Shown: positions 46,539-59,000 of the stretch, piece by piece
How the letters are laid out: every line of letters begins with the position of its first letter
How positions within the stretch are numbered: position 1 is the stretch's first letter
Program-made: the position numbers and the translations under genes
Notes under the pieces: model-generated
What the model was told of the DNA's origin: nothing
Database searches by the model: none
What the model saw: the letters and a program-made list of their open reading frames with translations, nothing else
DNA from: Meloidogyne chitwoodi
Lineage: Eukaryota; Nematoda; Chromadorea; Rhabditida; Meloidogynidae
Assembly (NCBI GenBank): GCA_015183035.1
Contig: JACZZP010000016.1
Location: forward strand, 186,001 to 250,000
Length of the DNA: 64,000 bases
Direction of reading: 5' to 3'

Positions 46539-48371
46539 ATGTCTTCTTCAACTTCTTCATTAATACCCACTGTTTTTTATTATACTTACCTTAATTTTGC
46601 CGAAAACACATTAGCATTTATCTGTACTTTAACAGCAATTATTCACATGTCCAAACTACTTTATGCAACAAAATTTAATAAACCTTCTCTTAGAGTAGAT
46701 TCATTTGCTGGGACAATGAAAGTCTATTTGGCAGTAAATATATGTTGTGGAAGTAAATTTTAATTTAAATAAATTAATTTATTAATTTAATAATTTTTTT
46801 TTTTTTAGCTTTAACATTGCCATATTTCTTTTATAAAGTATTTTGGTGGCGTCCTCCTTTTATTCATGGAGAAGAACCAATATACGCTAATGTTCTTTTA
46901 CATTTTACTTGTAGCATATTTTATGCTTTACATTATGGTGTTTCAAGTATTTTGGTTTTTACCCTTTGTCTTGATCGGTGTTTTGTTGTGATTGGTAAGA
47001 TTATTTTTTTTAATCTTCCGAATTTGTCAGTTGAGTTGGACAGAAATATTTAATTGTTCCTGAAACTTTATAATAATTTTTAAAAATTAGGTAATCTGCA
47101 TTATGGAAATAATATACGACGTAGACTTGTTATAGCTGAAATAATTATTGTGGTAATTGTTTATATTGTATGTGGTTCAAGTTATTATTTTGAATTTCCA
47201 TTAGATTATCATAAACGTGAGTCCTTATGTTTTCAATAAATAAACTTGAAACATAAATTATTTGAAACTTGAAACAATAAACTTGAAACGAAAATAAACT
47301 TGAAACAAATAAAGTTGATCAAATAAACTTAAAATATGAATAAACTTGTAACAAATAAACTTTAAACGTAAATAAACTTAATACATAAATAAATTTAAAA
47401 CAAATAAACTTGAGACAAATAAAACAAATAAACTTGAAACATAAATAAACTTGAGACAAATAAACTTAAAACAAATAAACTTGAGCAAATAAACTTAAAA
47501 CAAATAAACTTAAAACAAATAAGCTTGAGACAAATATAAACTTAAAACAAATAAACTTGAGACATAAATAAACTTGAAACATGAATAAACTTAAAACAAA
47601 TAAACTTGAGAAAAATAAACTTAAAACAAATAAACTTGAGAAAAATAAACTTAAAACAAATAAACTTGAAACATAAATAAACTTCATGAATAAACTTGAA
47701 AAATAAACGAAACATAATAAACTTGACACAAATAAACTTGAAACATAAATAAACTTAAAACAATACGTATTCATAAGAATAAAAAATTAAATAAATTTGC
47801 GTGCATAAATAAACTTGAGATATTTAAAATTCTTTTTCAGTCAGTTACAGTGAAAGTCAATCTGGTATGCAATTACACCTAAAAAATTACCCTATACTTT
47901 TTGTAAAAACATGTTTTGGTGTTAGTAATATTTTCTGTTGCATTGTATTTATATATTTACTTTCAAAACTTGGTAAAGAAGCTAAAAAGAAATTGGTAAA
48001 AAAATTTTTTAATAAACAATTTTATAATAATTTTTAATTATTTTTATAGGACAATCGAATTATTAAAATTACTGTTTTAATTGAAATATTTCTAAATGTG
48101 ATTCCAGGCGAAGGAAACATTATCTACAAATTTGTAAAATAATTAAACCTCTAAACAAATTGTTAAATATCAAACTTTTTAGATAACTGGTACAACTCCT
48201 TCTACCTATACTGGAGAACTTGCTTTGCTTGGATTTTCTATGGAAATAGCAATTTGTAGTGTTTTTTATTGTAGAAAATATAAATACACAAAAAAAGAAA
48301 CTCAAGTTATAATGATTAGATCACAAGAAGATATTCAAAAAAAAATTAGTACTAAACAAACAAAATTTTAA
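46539..48371 (+). CDS. Nematode seven-transmembrane receptor (paralogue of 15229-16605)
   Basis: Six exons (46539-46752, 46809-46994, 47091-47216, 47841-47995, 48050-48133, 48183-48371) join in phase to 317 aa. Collinear with the receptor at 15229-16605: FLCTLTAI-like first helix, KVYLAVNICCGS, WWRPPFIHGEEPIYANVLLH, VFTLCLDRCFVV (DRY-type position), NYPILFVKTCFGVSNIFCC and TPSTYTGELALLGFSMEIA. Intron 3 (47217-47840) is expanded by a minisatellite. Its 3' end converges on the WNK kinase gene with under 100 bp between stops, so the 3' untranslated regions probably overlap. A chemosensory role is inferred from family. Confidence 0.87.
47235..47800. repeat. Intronic minisatellite AAACTTGAAACAAATAA
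   Basis: About 30 imperfect units of 15-18 bp around ATAAACTTGAAACA, filling intron 3 of the receptor gene. The minus-strand ORF rich in FVSSL is its shadow. Looser units of the same type are in a different intron (16210-16416) of the paralogous receptor. Confidence 0.85.
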
Positions 48372-48467
48372 AATTATATTCTCATAATTATATTTAATCG
48401 TTCATATTAGTATTTAAAAAAAATATATATAAATATATAAAATACACAAGTGTCATTTTTAAAAGAT

Positions 48468-51392
48468 TTATTTAAATAAATCTGCCGTTTCTGTAATATT
48501 TTTGCTTACACACTCCTCACATAAATCAATACGTAGTGTTACTCCCGTTCCATCACGTTGAATTTTCTCGTCAGATTTGAATAATCTTTCTCTACAATTT
48601 TTGCACAAAAAAATTTGAAGAAAATCTTTGGGTTGAAGAGAACATTTTACTTGTGTAGAGGCAGCCAAAGCTTCGGCAAGATGAGCTAATGAAGTTGTAG
48701 AGTTTAATTGTATTGGGACAACACTTTCGCTAGGTTGAGGCACAATAGTAGTACTAATAGTATTTGCAGTATTTGTAGTAGTTGAGGATGATGATGTCGT
48801 TTGTGAGGAGGCTGCCAACGCCTCGGCAAGATGAGCAAGTGAAGTTGCTGTATGAAGGATAGGAGTAGGAGCAACAACAGAAGAAGAAGGAGCAACTATA
48901 ACAACAGCAGAAGGAATGGGGTTAATAATTTCGGGTTGTTGTAAATGTTGTTGGCGGAGCCTAAACTCACGATCACGTTTGAATGCTTCAACCTTTAATA
49001 AAAAGTTAAATAAATTTATTTATTTATAAATTTATTTTTATTAAAAAAAAACCTTGTCTTTAATGAGTTTTGTTATATGTTTAATATCAGAATCTGGGAT
49101 CAATTGTTGTTCTACCATTTGTTGCACAATTTCTTCAGCTTTATCAACATCAATGTCAAATGAAAATAATAGGCCTTCATTTTCTTTAAATTTGTATTGT
49201 GCTCTCTTTCTTTCATCAATCACATACAATTGCATATGAATCTAAAGAAGATATAAATTTAAAAAATAAAATATTTTTAAAAAGAGTTACCTCAGTATTA
49301 GTTCCAATTAACTCTTGTTCCCTATTTTGAATGTCAATTCGAATACCAAATTGCTCTTCTGGCATAAAAAATTCATCGTTTAATAATTGACGAACAGTTG
49401 AACGTTCTTCTTTATTTGTTTTTACACAACGTTCAATAATTTCTTTAATCTCAGGATTTTGAATGCGATCAAAACAGGCTGGTTTAACACCCTTAAATTA
49501 TTTTTAGGAATTATAAAATTTTGTTTTAAAATATTTAAATTAAATAAAATAATTTAATTTAAAAATTATTTGAAAAAAATAAAATTATTAACCGAAACAA
49601 CTTTACGATAAACTTGAGCAGCATACTGACATTCACTATAAGGATATTCACCGGTAACCATTTCCAATAAACACATACCAAAAGCATAAACTTTAAAAAA
49701 AGTTAAATAAATACTAATTTATTTAATAAAAATAAACCATCAACTTCCTCGTCATATTGCTCTTCATACATTTCAGGTGCCATAAATTCTGGTGTTCCAA
49801 TTACGCTTTTTGCGTGAGACTTATTTTTAAGTGTGGCAAGTCCTAAATAGAAAAAAAATAATAATTTTAAAAAATTATTTTCAACAAAAAACAACAAACC
49901 TAAATCACCAATTTTTACACTTCCCGTTGTACCAGTAATAAAAATATTATCGCATTTTAAGTCTCGATGTATAACAGGTGGCTGACGAGTATGTAAAAAG
50001 TAAAGGCCTTTAAGTATTTGACGACACCAGGATTTGAGCACTTTGACATTGATACGTTTAAAACGTTTTAAATAAAGCTTTAAAGTGCCAGAAGTCATTA
50101 ATTCAGTGATGAGAACAATATATCTATTTTAAATAAATTTTAAAGAATAAAAATAACAAAAAATTATATACTTTCTTTTTCCATCAGTCCTCTCCCAATA
50201 ATCATAAAATTTAACAATGTTAGGATGTTGAAGTCCTTTGAGCATTTCAGCTTCATCTCTAAAGCGTTGCCTTTCCGGTTTACTTAATTTTTGTTCTTGT
50301 AATTCACACCAAGCGACGGCAACACCAAAAACAATAAAAAAATATTTTTAAAATTAAATTTAAAAAAACCTGTTTCCGTATCCAAACCACGATAGACTGT
50401 TTTAAAAGAGCCTCTACCAAGTTCCTCGTCAAATTTAAGGAAACGTCCATCTTAAAAAATCTTAATTATGAACAAAATTGTAATTAAAAAGAAATGCTAA
50501 ATATAAAAAAATTTTTGCTTAAAAAATACCAGGAGATTTATCGATAGGTTTTTCTTCATCATAGTCCTCATCATAATCTTCAGATATTTTACGATGCTCC
50601 TCCTTTTCTTGTTGCTTAATTTCTGCTACATCAGCTGCTGGAATTAAAACTATAGGTGTTATTGAGTCAACTGAGTCTGTTGCATTTTTTTGTAATGCTT
50701 CTGTAACAACAGGCAATTTTACACTTAACTAAAAATTAAAATAAATAATCTAATTATAAAAATTAAAAAAAATAAACCTGTTGAAAAATTGGTGAAGGTA
50801 AAGCAGTCGGGGGAGTGCCAACAAGTGCTTCTGCTGGAGATGATGTTCCACTACTAGTTGAAAACTAAATTTAAGTAATTTGAGTAATTGTTTAAAATTT
50901 GTATTTATAAAAAAGTAAAAAATTTCATAAAATAAAAAATACTAATAAACCTGCTTAGACCAAAGTTGCTGTTTAGCTTTTGGCCGGCTTAAACGCCATT
51001 CTCTTTGTACAGCTTCAAGTCTAGATTTTTCTTCTGCAGATAAACAAGTATGAGAATCCCAAGCATTTGAAGAACTTAAATTTTAAAATTTAATTACTCA
51101 GTTGAAATACAAATCTAAATAAGAGATCTAATAATCAACAAAAGATATTCTCAACACTAATGTTAAAATCAAAAAAAAACAAAAAAAACCTTGCAGCAGC
51201 CTGAGGTTCATTTCCCCGTTTAATAACTGTTCTTCTTCTCCTTGCCACACCTATATTATTATTTAAAGGATTTCTAGCAGGTGAAGAATGATTAGAAGAT
51301 GGGATATGATGTCCATTAGTTTGAGCAGAATTAGTTGTTTTTCTTCCAGAAACATTTCTTGCTTCTCCATTAGTTGAATTACTATCGACCAT
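48468..51392 (-). CDS. wnk-1: WNK-type (with-no-lysine) protein kinase
   Basis: Twelve exons join in phase to 729 aa (51392-51190, 51074-50951, 50864-50778, 50728-50530, 50450-50370, 50325-50172, 50123-49900, 49842-49738, 49690-49593, 49491-49291, 49241-49053, 48992-48468). The kinase domain begins near residue 205. [13 protein letters not shown] supplies the subdomain I lysine (K221), and VAVAWCELQ has Cys238 where other kinases have Lys, the WNK hallmark. Also present are HRDLKCDN (D337), the metal-binding loop DLGLATL (D356), [13 protein letters not shown] with serines 366 and 370 in the activation loop, and, after the kinase, an OSR1_C-type domain ([10 protein letters not shown] ... [11 protein letters not shown]). 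WNKs phosphorylate SPAK/OSR1 kinases to control ion transport and osmotic response. It is far shorter than C. elegans WNK-1: after two [12 protein letters not shown] repeats it ends with an unusual CKNC ... CEEC segment. One intron lacks AG. Confidence 0.93.
50326..50369 (-). other. Non-canonical GT-TG intron in the WNK gene
   Basis: The 44-base intron between TETG and VAVAWCELQ starts GTTTTTTTAAATTT but contains no AG before the next exon; it must end TTGTTTTTG. Only this junction keeps the conserved kinase frame. Either a rare GT-TG splice or an A-to-T change or base error at the acceptor. Confidence 0.7.
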
Positions 51393-52337
51393 TTTCAACA
51401 AAAAATTTTAAAAATAATAAAAAAATCTAAAATAAATAAAATTTCTTGGACGAATATTAATTTAAAAAAATTCTGTATATATAAAATTTATAGTAAATCG
51501 ATAAAAATGTCAGTCGAGTCTTTAAAAGGATTAATTAAATAAAATAAAATTCGCAAAAAATGTGTCTTTTAATAACAAATCCTGTCTTTAATTAATAAAT
51601 AGCAATTAACTAATAAATTGTTTTGAAAGAAAATCAAAAATAGACAACAAAAAATGAGTAAATAACCGAGAAATTCATGTGGACAAAATATATTTTTTTT
51701 ATAAATGTCTCGTTGGAGTCCCATATATTCGCAGACTTAAAATTTATTTAAAGTGAAATTAGTTTAAGAAAAAAGCAAATTTTGGGTCTAAAAATATCAG
51801 AAAATTTTTATAAAAATATTTTTAAAAGTTTTTGATTAAGATTACTTAAATAACATTTTGGGGGTTATAAAAATATTCTGCGCATATTAGGGGCGTATTG
51901 ATATTTTATTTTTTATTAAACATCATTTCTCATTCATTTAAACTATCTTTCTCTCAAATAATGGGAAACTCCTATAAAATGACTAGTATATAAAAAATTA
52001 CAACAATTTCCCCAAAAATGTGTGTTTTTAGTCTTTCCATATTTGAACATTTATAATTTTTTATCTTTATTACGAATATCAATATTTAGTGTACAAATTT
52101 TTTGGGAAACCCATATAAATATTGATGAGCAATTTAGGACAACAATATTTGCGGTGAGTGAAAAAAAATGAAAAAATTGTTCAAATATTTCTAAAAATAG
52201 AAAATTGGAATTTTTTTTAAATTTAGAAAAATTAGTAAACATGGAGAAATAAGTAAATATTTTTCTTTTTTAAAGTTTGCAGCAATTAAAATCAAATATT
52301 TACTTTAAGACAATATTTAGCATTAATTAATTGCTAT
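51393..52337. other. Upstream region of the WNK gene
   Basis: Promoter side of the kinase gene. It is A+T-rich with no exon or repeat end recognised before the target duplication at 52330. ORFs at 52051-52242 look incidental. Confidence 0.5.
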
Positions 52338-52644
52338 TAGAGTTAGGAACGGGATCGGGTCCCGATCCCGTTTCCCGATTTCCCGATCCCTTTTCCCGGT
52401 TTTTTTGAGAAACCGGGATGAAAACGGGATCGGGAATACCCGGTTTTCCCGGTTCGGGTCCCGGCCGGTCATTAAATTTCCAATTCCCGGTCATTTTTCC
52501 CGGTTTCCCGGTCGGGACCCGGTGATTTTTGGAACTGGAAAAAAGCGGGAATTCCCGATTTTCCCGGTCCGGGATCCCTCCCGGTCGTTCCATTCTAAAA
52601 TTTCCCGATTCCCGATCCCGATTTTTACAAAATTCCTAACTCTA
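52338..52644. mobile_element. G+C-rich hAT-like MITE, 307 bp
   Basis: Ends TAGAGTTAGGAACGGGATCG and TTCCTAACTCTA, flanked by exact ATTGCTAT octamers (52330-52337, 52645-52652). The interior consists of CCCGATCCCG, CCCGGTTTTCCCGG and related palindromic motifs. It gives an identity to the older G+C-rich patches at 20110-20600 and 37880-38030. The overlapping PRG-rich ORFs are shadows. Confidence 0.88.
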
Positions 52645-52828
52645 ATTGCTATTTTTAAGATTTTGCTTGCAAAACGAAGAAACAATTTTTGAGACTCAAA
52701 TTGTAGTGGGAGAAAAAATTGGTAAAAGGGGAAAGCCATGTCCTTTTAGTCGCGAGAAACTCTGTCGCAAGTAATCTCTAACTTCCACTTTATCTCTAAT
52801 TAGGTATTTAAAATACTTACTATTTTGA

Positions 52829-52957
52829 GGGTACAGCCCGAAAAGGCGCCGGCCATATAGGCGCGCAATAGTATATCTAATGAAGAGAATTAAAGATAAA
52901 AAGGAAGCGAGATACTACATGCGCCTTTTTGGCCGACGCCTTTTCGGGCGTGTCCCC
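52829..52957. mobile_element. MITE with GCCCGAAAAGGCG ends, 129 bp
   Basis: Starts GGGTACAGCCCGAAAAGGCG and ends CGCCTTTTCGGGCGTGTCCCC, flanked by exact TATTTTGA octamers (52821-52828, 52958-52965). No coding capacity. Superfamily uncertain. Confidence 0.87.
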
Positions 52958-52965
52958 TATTTTGA

Positions 52966-54438
52966 TACTAAATTGACCATAGAAAAATAGAAAAAACAAA
53001 GTTAAAAAAATTTCAAAATGTCAACTTTTCAAAATATAAAAAATTATAATGATGATAATAATATAAAAAATTAATTCTTAAACGAACATTTAAATGTTTG
53101 ACGACATTTAAACTTTTCTTCTACTTATTTGTTTACTTAAAAACAAACTAAACTCATTATAAAAACGTTGACGCCAACGCATTTTTCATTTTCACTTCCT
53201 TCAATTTTTTTTAATATTTTTTTGCTTTGAAATATTTTTTTAAAATTTAAAAAATGTAAAAAATTATTTATTTATTATTTTAAATATAAAAAATAAATAA
53301 ATAATTTTTTTTTTAATTTTTATAGATGTTTCTTAGTAATATTAAAATTTACCTATTTATCTTCTACTAAACAAAACGAGAAAAATATGTAATATTAAAA
53401 GGAGAGAAAAAAATATAATTTTTTTTAATTCTTTAAATTTTAAAATAAAAATTTATTTTATAAAAAAATTAAAGTATAAAAATCAAAAACTAAAAAAAAT
53501 TTATTTTACACAAAAATTCTTTTGACTTTACCCTTTTATTATTTAACAATGCATGAATAAAAAGAAGAAAAAAATATGAGAAAATTTAGATTTTTTTTAC
53601 TTGCTTAGGTAAAACAAAATATATGCGGATTAAAAAAAAATTTTTTTCAAAATTTTAATAAATATCTTAAAAATTAAAATTTCATTATAAATATCCAAAA
53701 AATGTTAAATTAAAAAAATTAAATAAAAATGATTAGGAGACGGAAAATCCTTGACAATATGTGTATAAAATAAATAAATAAATAATCTTCTTCCATCTCT
53801 TAGGATTATTAGTAACAGGACGTTTTGGCGCAATTATTAACGTCATTTTATAACCAAAAATTCTATAATTTATCTGTCTTGTAGAAAACTCTGTCTAAAA
53901 TAATTATTTCAAATTTCATAAATTTAGGTGTTCATTTGCCCATTTTATAAAGCTCTGCGCCGTAATAACGTGCGCCTTAACGTCCCTCGCTCTTTATTAA
54001 ATTCTCTTATTTTTGTTGTTTTTATTGGTAGAGGAAAGTGTTTTTGTATTTTAAATATTTGTTTGATGCACTTCCGCTGTAATTTTTCATTCAATAAAAG
54101 AAAAAAATATTGTGAGCTATTGAATTTTTTAACAAAATTTTTTTTATTTGTTAAAATGACGAATTTTGTGTAAATAACAAACAAAAAGAGCGGTAAAATT
54201 ATAAAATAATAGTTTGTTTTGAAAATTATTTTTATATCTCAAATTTTTTATTTTTTCGAGATAAACTTGCTTTTTATGACATTTTAAAGGCAAAAAGAAG
54301 ATATTTCCATTAAAGTATTTTATAGAGATCGGTCAAATTCAAATATTTTATCAATTTTTTTTTAATTTTTTATTTGAATTTGATTTGAATTTGATTTTAG
54401 CAAAATCCTGATCTCTAATATTATGGTAACACTTTTTT
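52966..54438. other. Gene-poor A+T-rich DNA
   Basis: Mostly homopolymer-rich sequence. A pair of overlapping antisense ORFs at 53928-54184 has no start context, homologue or splice partner that can be recognised. Confidence 0.5.
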
Positions 54439-54446
54439 AATTTTTT

Positions 54447-55025
54447 GGTACTTATGCCCTTATCGCCCACCCCTCCTTCTTCAATGCCGCGCCTCATTTT
54501 ATTGCGCCGAAAAAATACTCTGGACTGCCTTTGCTTGAAAGTGCCCCAAGAAAATTTTGATTTGTAAATATTTTATAAATTAATAAAAAAGAAGCAAAAC
54601 AACGGAAATTAAAAAGGAGGCATAAAATTATTAATCCCATCCAAAATAGTATCAAAAAAAAATTGTGGCCGAACGACGGAACATAAATTCATCATTGTAT
54701 CCACGAAGATGATGAGGAGATTACGCTCTTTATGCCAGGTCCCCCGTCGTTGAAAACATCTAATACTTCCTAATTCTTGATCACCATTTCCAAGTTCAGA
54801 CGAATTAATTGATCATAGTTCATTTTAATAATGTTTTTAATTTTTACAAATTATGGCACAATTAATAGTAACTCTATCATTTAAATTCCAAATTTACCAC
54901 GCCTTTACACATCAAAATTTTCTTGGGGCACTTTCAAGCAAAGGCAGTCCAGAGTATTTTTTCGGCGCAATAAAATGAGGCGCGGCATTGAAGAAGGAGG
55001 GGTGGGCGATAAGGGCATAAGTACC
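54447..55025. mobile_element. Foldback element, 579 bp, 113-bp arms
   Basis: GGTACTTATGCCCTTATCGC at the left and its inverse at the right; arms 54447-54560 and 54912-55025 are near-identical. Flanked by AATTTTTT octamers (54439-54446, 55026-55033), which are low-complexity and so weaker evidence. The end sequence GGTACTTATG is shared with 56765-56950. Confidence 0.8.
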
Positions 55026-55033
55026 AATTTTTT

Positions 55034-56079
55034 TAACAAAAATAAGATTGAATTTATTTATTTAAAGTTATGGTAAAGTTGAGGAGAGTTCTTGACTAAT
55101 AATTTAAATTAGAGATTTGTTGACCATCCAAATTTTATTTGTTATTAATAAGATTACTTTTATTTAATTTTAAAAGGAAAAAGTCGAATTTTTATGAAAG
55201 TATTATGGTAACACTATTTTGAATTTTTTTAACAAAAATATAATTTATTTATTTATTTAAATTTTTTAATTTTTATTTAATATTTTTTAGCTAAATTTAT
55301 TTAAAAAATATTTTTAGTATCGATTCTAAAAATAAATTTTGTTAATTTCTCTATCCTCTACAACAGAGAAAATTTAGCCAGAAAAATCTCGACATAAAAA
55401 AAAATTTTTTAAGAGTGCATTGACGTTAATAAATTAAATGGTAAAATTAAAAAAGCCATTTTTAGAATGTATATTATAGTAAAAATTTTTAATTTTTCTC
55501 TAACAACCAAGAAAAGGTAATTAAATTGGCATACAATTATTCATATTCCCGTGATAGCCATTGATTTATTTAAAGGCTGGACATAATGTCAATTTTATAA
55601 AATTGACATTATGACATATTGTTTATCGAAGTTTCCTATAATAGGCATCGGGATATTTTTTAATTGCAAAACGGGAATGAGCTCATTAAAAATTTCTAGC
55701 ATTTTTACAAAAGAAAATAGACTTACCATGGAACATTATTTAAAATATTTTTTAATTTTGGCGTTTTGTCCTTACGACATTTTATTTTAAATTTTTTTAA
55801 AATTTATTTGTTGGCTGCAAAATCGAATCTCTCAGGCCTCTTTTTCCTCTCCTTCTCTCCATTTTATGAAGCGAAAGGCAACAAAAAAACCCAATATTTA
55901 AGGAGGCAGAGAGAAGAGAATTTTTCATTTTATTCCAATTATTCCTAGCATCGTTTTAATTTTTTATAGTAAAACTCAAAAAAAATTTTCCCAACATTAA
56001 ATTATTGAACTCTTAAAATAATTTTTTAATTTTTAGAAAAACTCTAAATATTATTAAAAAAACAAAATATCGGTAAAAA
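55034..56079. other. Intergenic, upstream of the 585-aa gene
   Basis: Contains a short perfect palindrome around AATGTCAATTTTATAAAATTGACATT (about 55586-55611 in two halves), otherwise A+T-rich without recognisable genes. Confidence 0.5.
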
Positions 56080-59000
56080 ATGCATTTTCTTACAATTTTG
56101 CCTTTTTTATTTATTTTTTTGATTATTCCAATGTTGGGGAATTGTGGAAGAAATGATTCAATAAAAGGTCATAGTCAATTATCCTCTGGTGCAAACTCGA
56201 ATCGTTTAGATCAAGGACTTGACCTTGTTACAAATAAATTCAAAAGTGCCTTCAGTAGTGTAGTAGATAAGTTCAAAAAGATGAAAAAATCAGTTGTTAA
56301 AACATTCAATGACTTTGTTATAAATAGAGAAGGTAGGAAAATAATATTATTTAATTTAATTATTATTTCAAGAGTTTTTCTCAATTTTAAACCTCTTGAG
56401 GTACTTTTCTTTTATTAAATCATTTGTGAGTCTCAAAAATCTAAATCTTTAATAAATTATATAATCTGTGTATGTACAAGAGTTTGGACCAAAAAATATA
56501 TTTAATTCCCAATTTTTGAGAATTAGGTCAATGCAAACTCCTATATAAACCTTAACTAATAGGTAAATTTTAGATTTCCTTTATCAAAACTTTTTATTTT
56601 ATAATTTTTTATTATAAATATAGATTTATAAGGTTCAAATGGTAGGTGAAGCATAACGAAAACTACGTTCACTGACTTCATTTTTTTTATTTGTTCTTGA
56701 CTCACGTGCAGTGGTTGGAAGGTCATACTAAAATCATACTCATACCTCATGAGGCAAAAAAATGGGTACTTACGTATTATCCCTAAGCACTTTTGCGGAC
56801 TTTTTTTTGCGGACAAATTAATTTTTTCATTATAAATAAAAAATAGACTAAAAAATTAAATAAGATTTTATTATTCAAATTGTCTATTTATATATAAATT
56901 TGTCCGCAAAAAAAGTCCGCAAAAGTGCTTAGGGATAATACATAAGTACCAAAAAATGGTAGGTATGAAGTATGAGTATGAACAAAATCGAAAATTCCAA
57001 TCACTGCTCAGGTGTAAATCTCAGAAAATTGTTTGATTATTATAATTAAAGTTAATTTGAAAATTTATTATTTTACAAATTGTTTTCCATAAAAATAAAA
57101 TTTATTATTAAAACTAAAAAATGTTTTATTTATTAGATTGTAAACAAAAATCTAATGAATTGTTAAGAGATTTGTGTAATTTAAAAAGTAAAGAAGGAGT
57201 ATGGAAATTAGAATATTTAAAGCTTATACAAAGAAAAAATGAGACGATACCTGATTGTTCTAAACATTTAAAAATTATTTTTGATGCAAATGTGAAAATA
57301 AACCCAATAGAAGAATCCTTAAACAAATTAAATCGTAGAATACTAAGAGCAATAAAAAAAAATTTTTTTAGTGACAATTATGAGATTGATAATAAGATTA
57401 TTGATAAAATAAAAAAGAATATGTATAAATATGTGAAAAAAGAAAAAAAGGAATTTGTTGAGGTTTTTTTCTTTAAATTTATTAGTTAATTAAAAATACA
57501 GTTATAGGCAAATTTATTTACTCATATTATCATTAATCCTTGATTCATCCAATTATAAATTTTTTTTTAATTTTATAAAAATTAATTTTAAAATTATCCA
57601 AAGGAGAGCGTTTTACCCCAAAAAATTATATTTAATTTCGAATTTTTTTAATTAATTAATAATTTAAAAAAATATTTTATAATATACCTACCTATTCACT
57701 TTTTTAATTTAGATCGAAGACATACAGTAAGTTAACATTTTTTAATTTAATAAAAATTAATATAAATTTTTATTTTCATAACTATGTTTTTTGTTGACCC
57801 CCTCTAGAAATAGTAAACGCGCTTTTGGAGGTTTTTTTGACTATAACTTTTTTTTCAATTTTGAAAAATTCTGTTTCTTGGTTTTATGAATGTAGCATTC
57901 TGTTCTTTTCAATCATCTAAAATTAAATTTATTTACATATTATAATTGCTGGCGCTCTAATGGCCATGCGCTCAGATGACCATTCCATGCGTAACCTGTT
58001 GTTTATTAAATTAATTATCATTTATATTTTTTAATAATATTATCCATAAACTATCTCCACTTTTATTTTACGATTACTATCAGTAATGGGAAAGTTCCAA
58101 AATTTCCATGGAACTAGTTCCAGTTATGGAACTGCATTTTTACTTTTCATTGTTCCAGTTCCAGAACTATTATGGGGTGAGGAACTAGTTTCGGACCAGT
58201 TCTAGTTTCGGAACTAGTTCCGTAAATTTTTTAGTTCCGCGATTCCAGTTCCAAACCAGTTCCAGAAATTTGTTAGTTCCAATTCCGGAACTGGAACTTT
58301 CCCATCACTTATTACTATATAATAAATACATAAATTTATTTAGCAATTCTACGATGGAAAGTTGTTCGATTATTAAAATAAATGAATTAATTAAAACTGA
58401 GAAGGAGTTTATAGAAATTACAAATTTAAATTTAGATAATGAATATAAAAATTATTTTGAATTATTACAAAAAGGATACAAAGCTATTAAATTAAATCCC
58501 CCTAATGATATCTTTAAAGATATTAATAAAATTAAAAAAGAAGAATTGTATATATATGAGGAAAACCTTGATGAAAATAAGGTTCAAACATATCACGGTA
58601 ATAAATTTAAACTTAAAAAGAATTTTTTAAAAAAAGTTTAATAATAAAATTTTTTAAATTATTGTAAAAATACCATAAAATTTTGAAAATTTTTGTTAAA
58701 ACAATTTTCAAAATATACTAAGGCTTTCACATTAGAATAAATTAAAACGAAAAAATGTGGGTATCAAAACAGTCTAGCCGATATTTTAATTTTTAAAATA
58801 TAAATTTAAAAATTATTAATACTTTAATTTAAGGTAAAAAAGGTAGAAAAACAAGTTTCGGAAAAAAATTAATTATAGGATTAAAACCCGTGCCTGTGGA
58901 TGAAATTAAAACTGAAATAGATTATTTTGATAATCATATAAATACACTTTGGGAGAAAATAGCTAGAAAAATAATTTATCTAAACTATATTTATCAAGTT

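Noticed and set aside
47466..47774. 102-aa minus-strand ORF rich in FVSSL
   Set aside because: Shadow of the intronic minisatellite in the receptor gene.
52327..52739. Arg/Pro/Gly-rich ORFs
   Set aside because: They lie on the G+C-rich MITE 52338-52644, overlap on both strands and have no start context.
53928..54184. Overlapping antisense ORFs of about 80 aa
   Set aside because: No signal peptide, homologue or splice sites; both strands open by chance in A+T-rich DNA.
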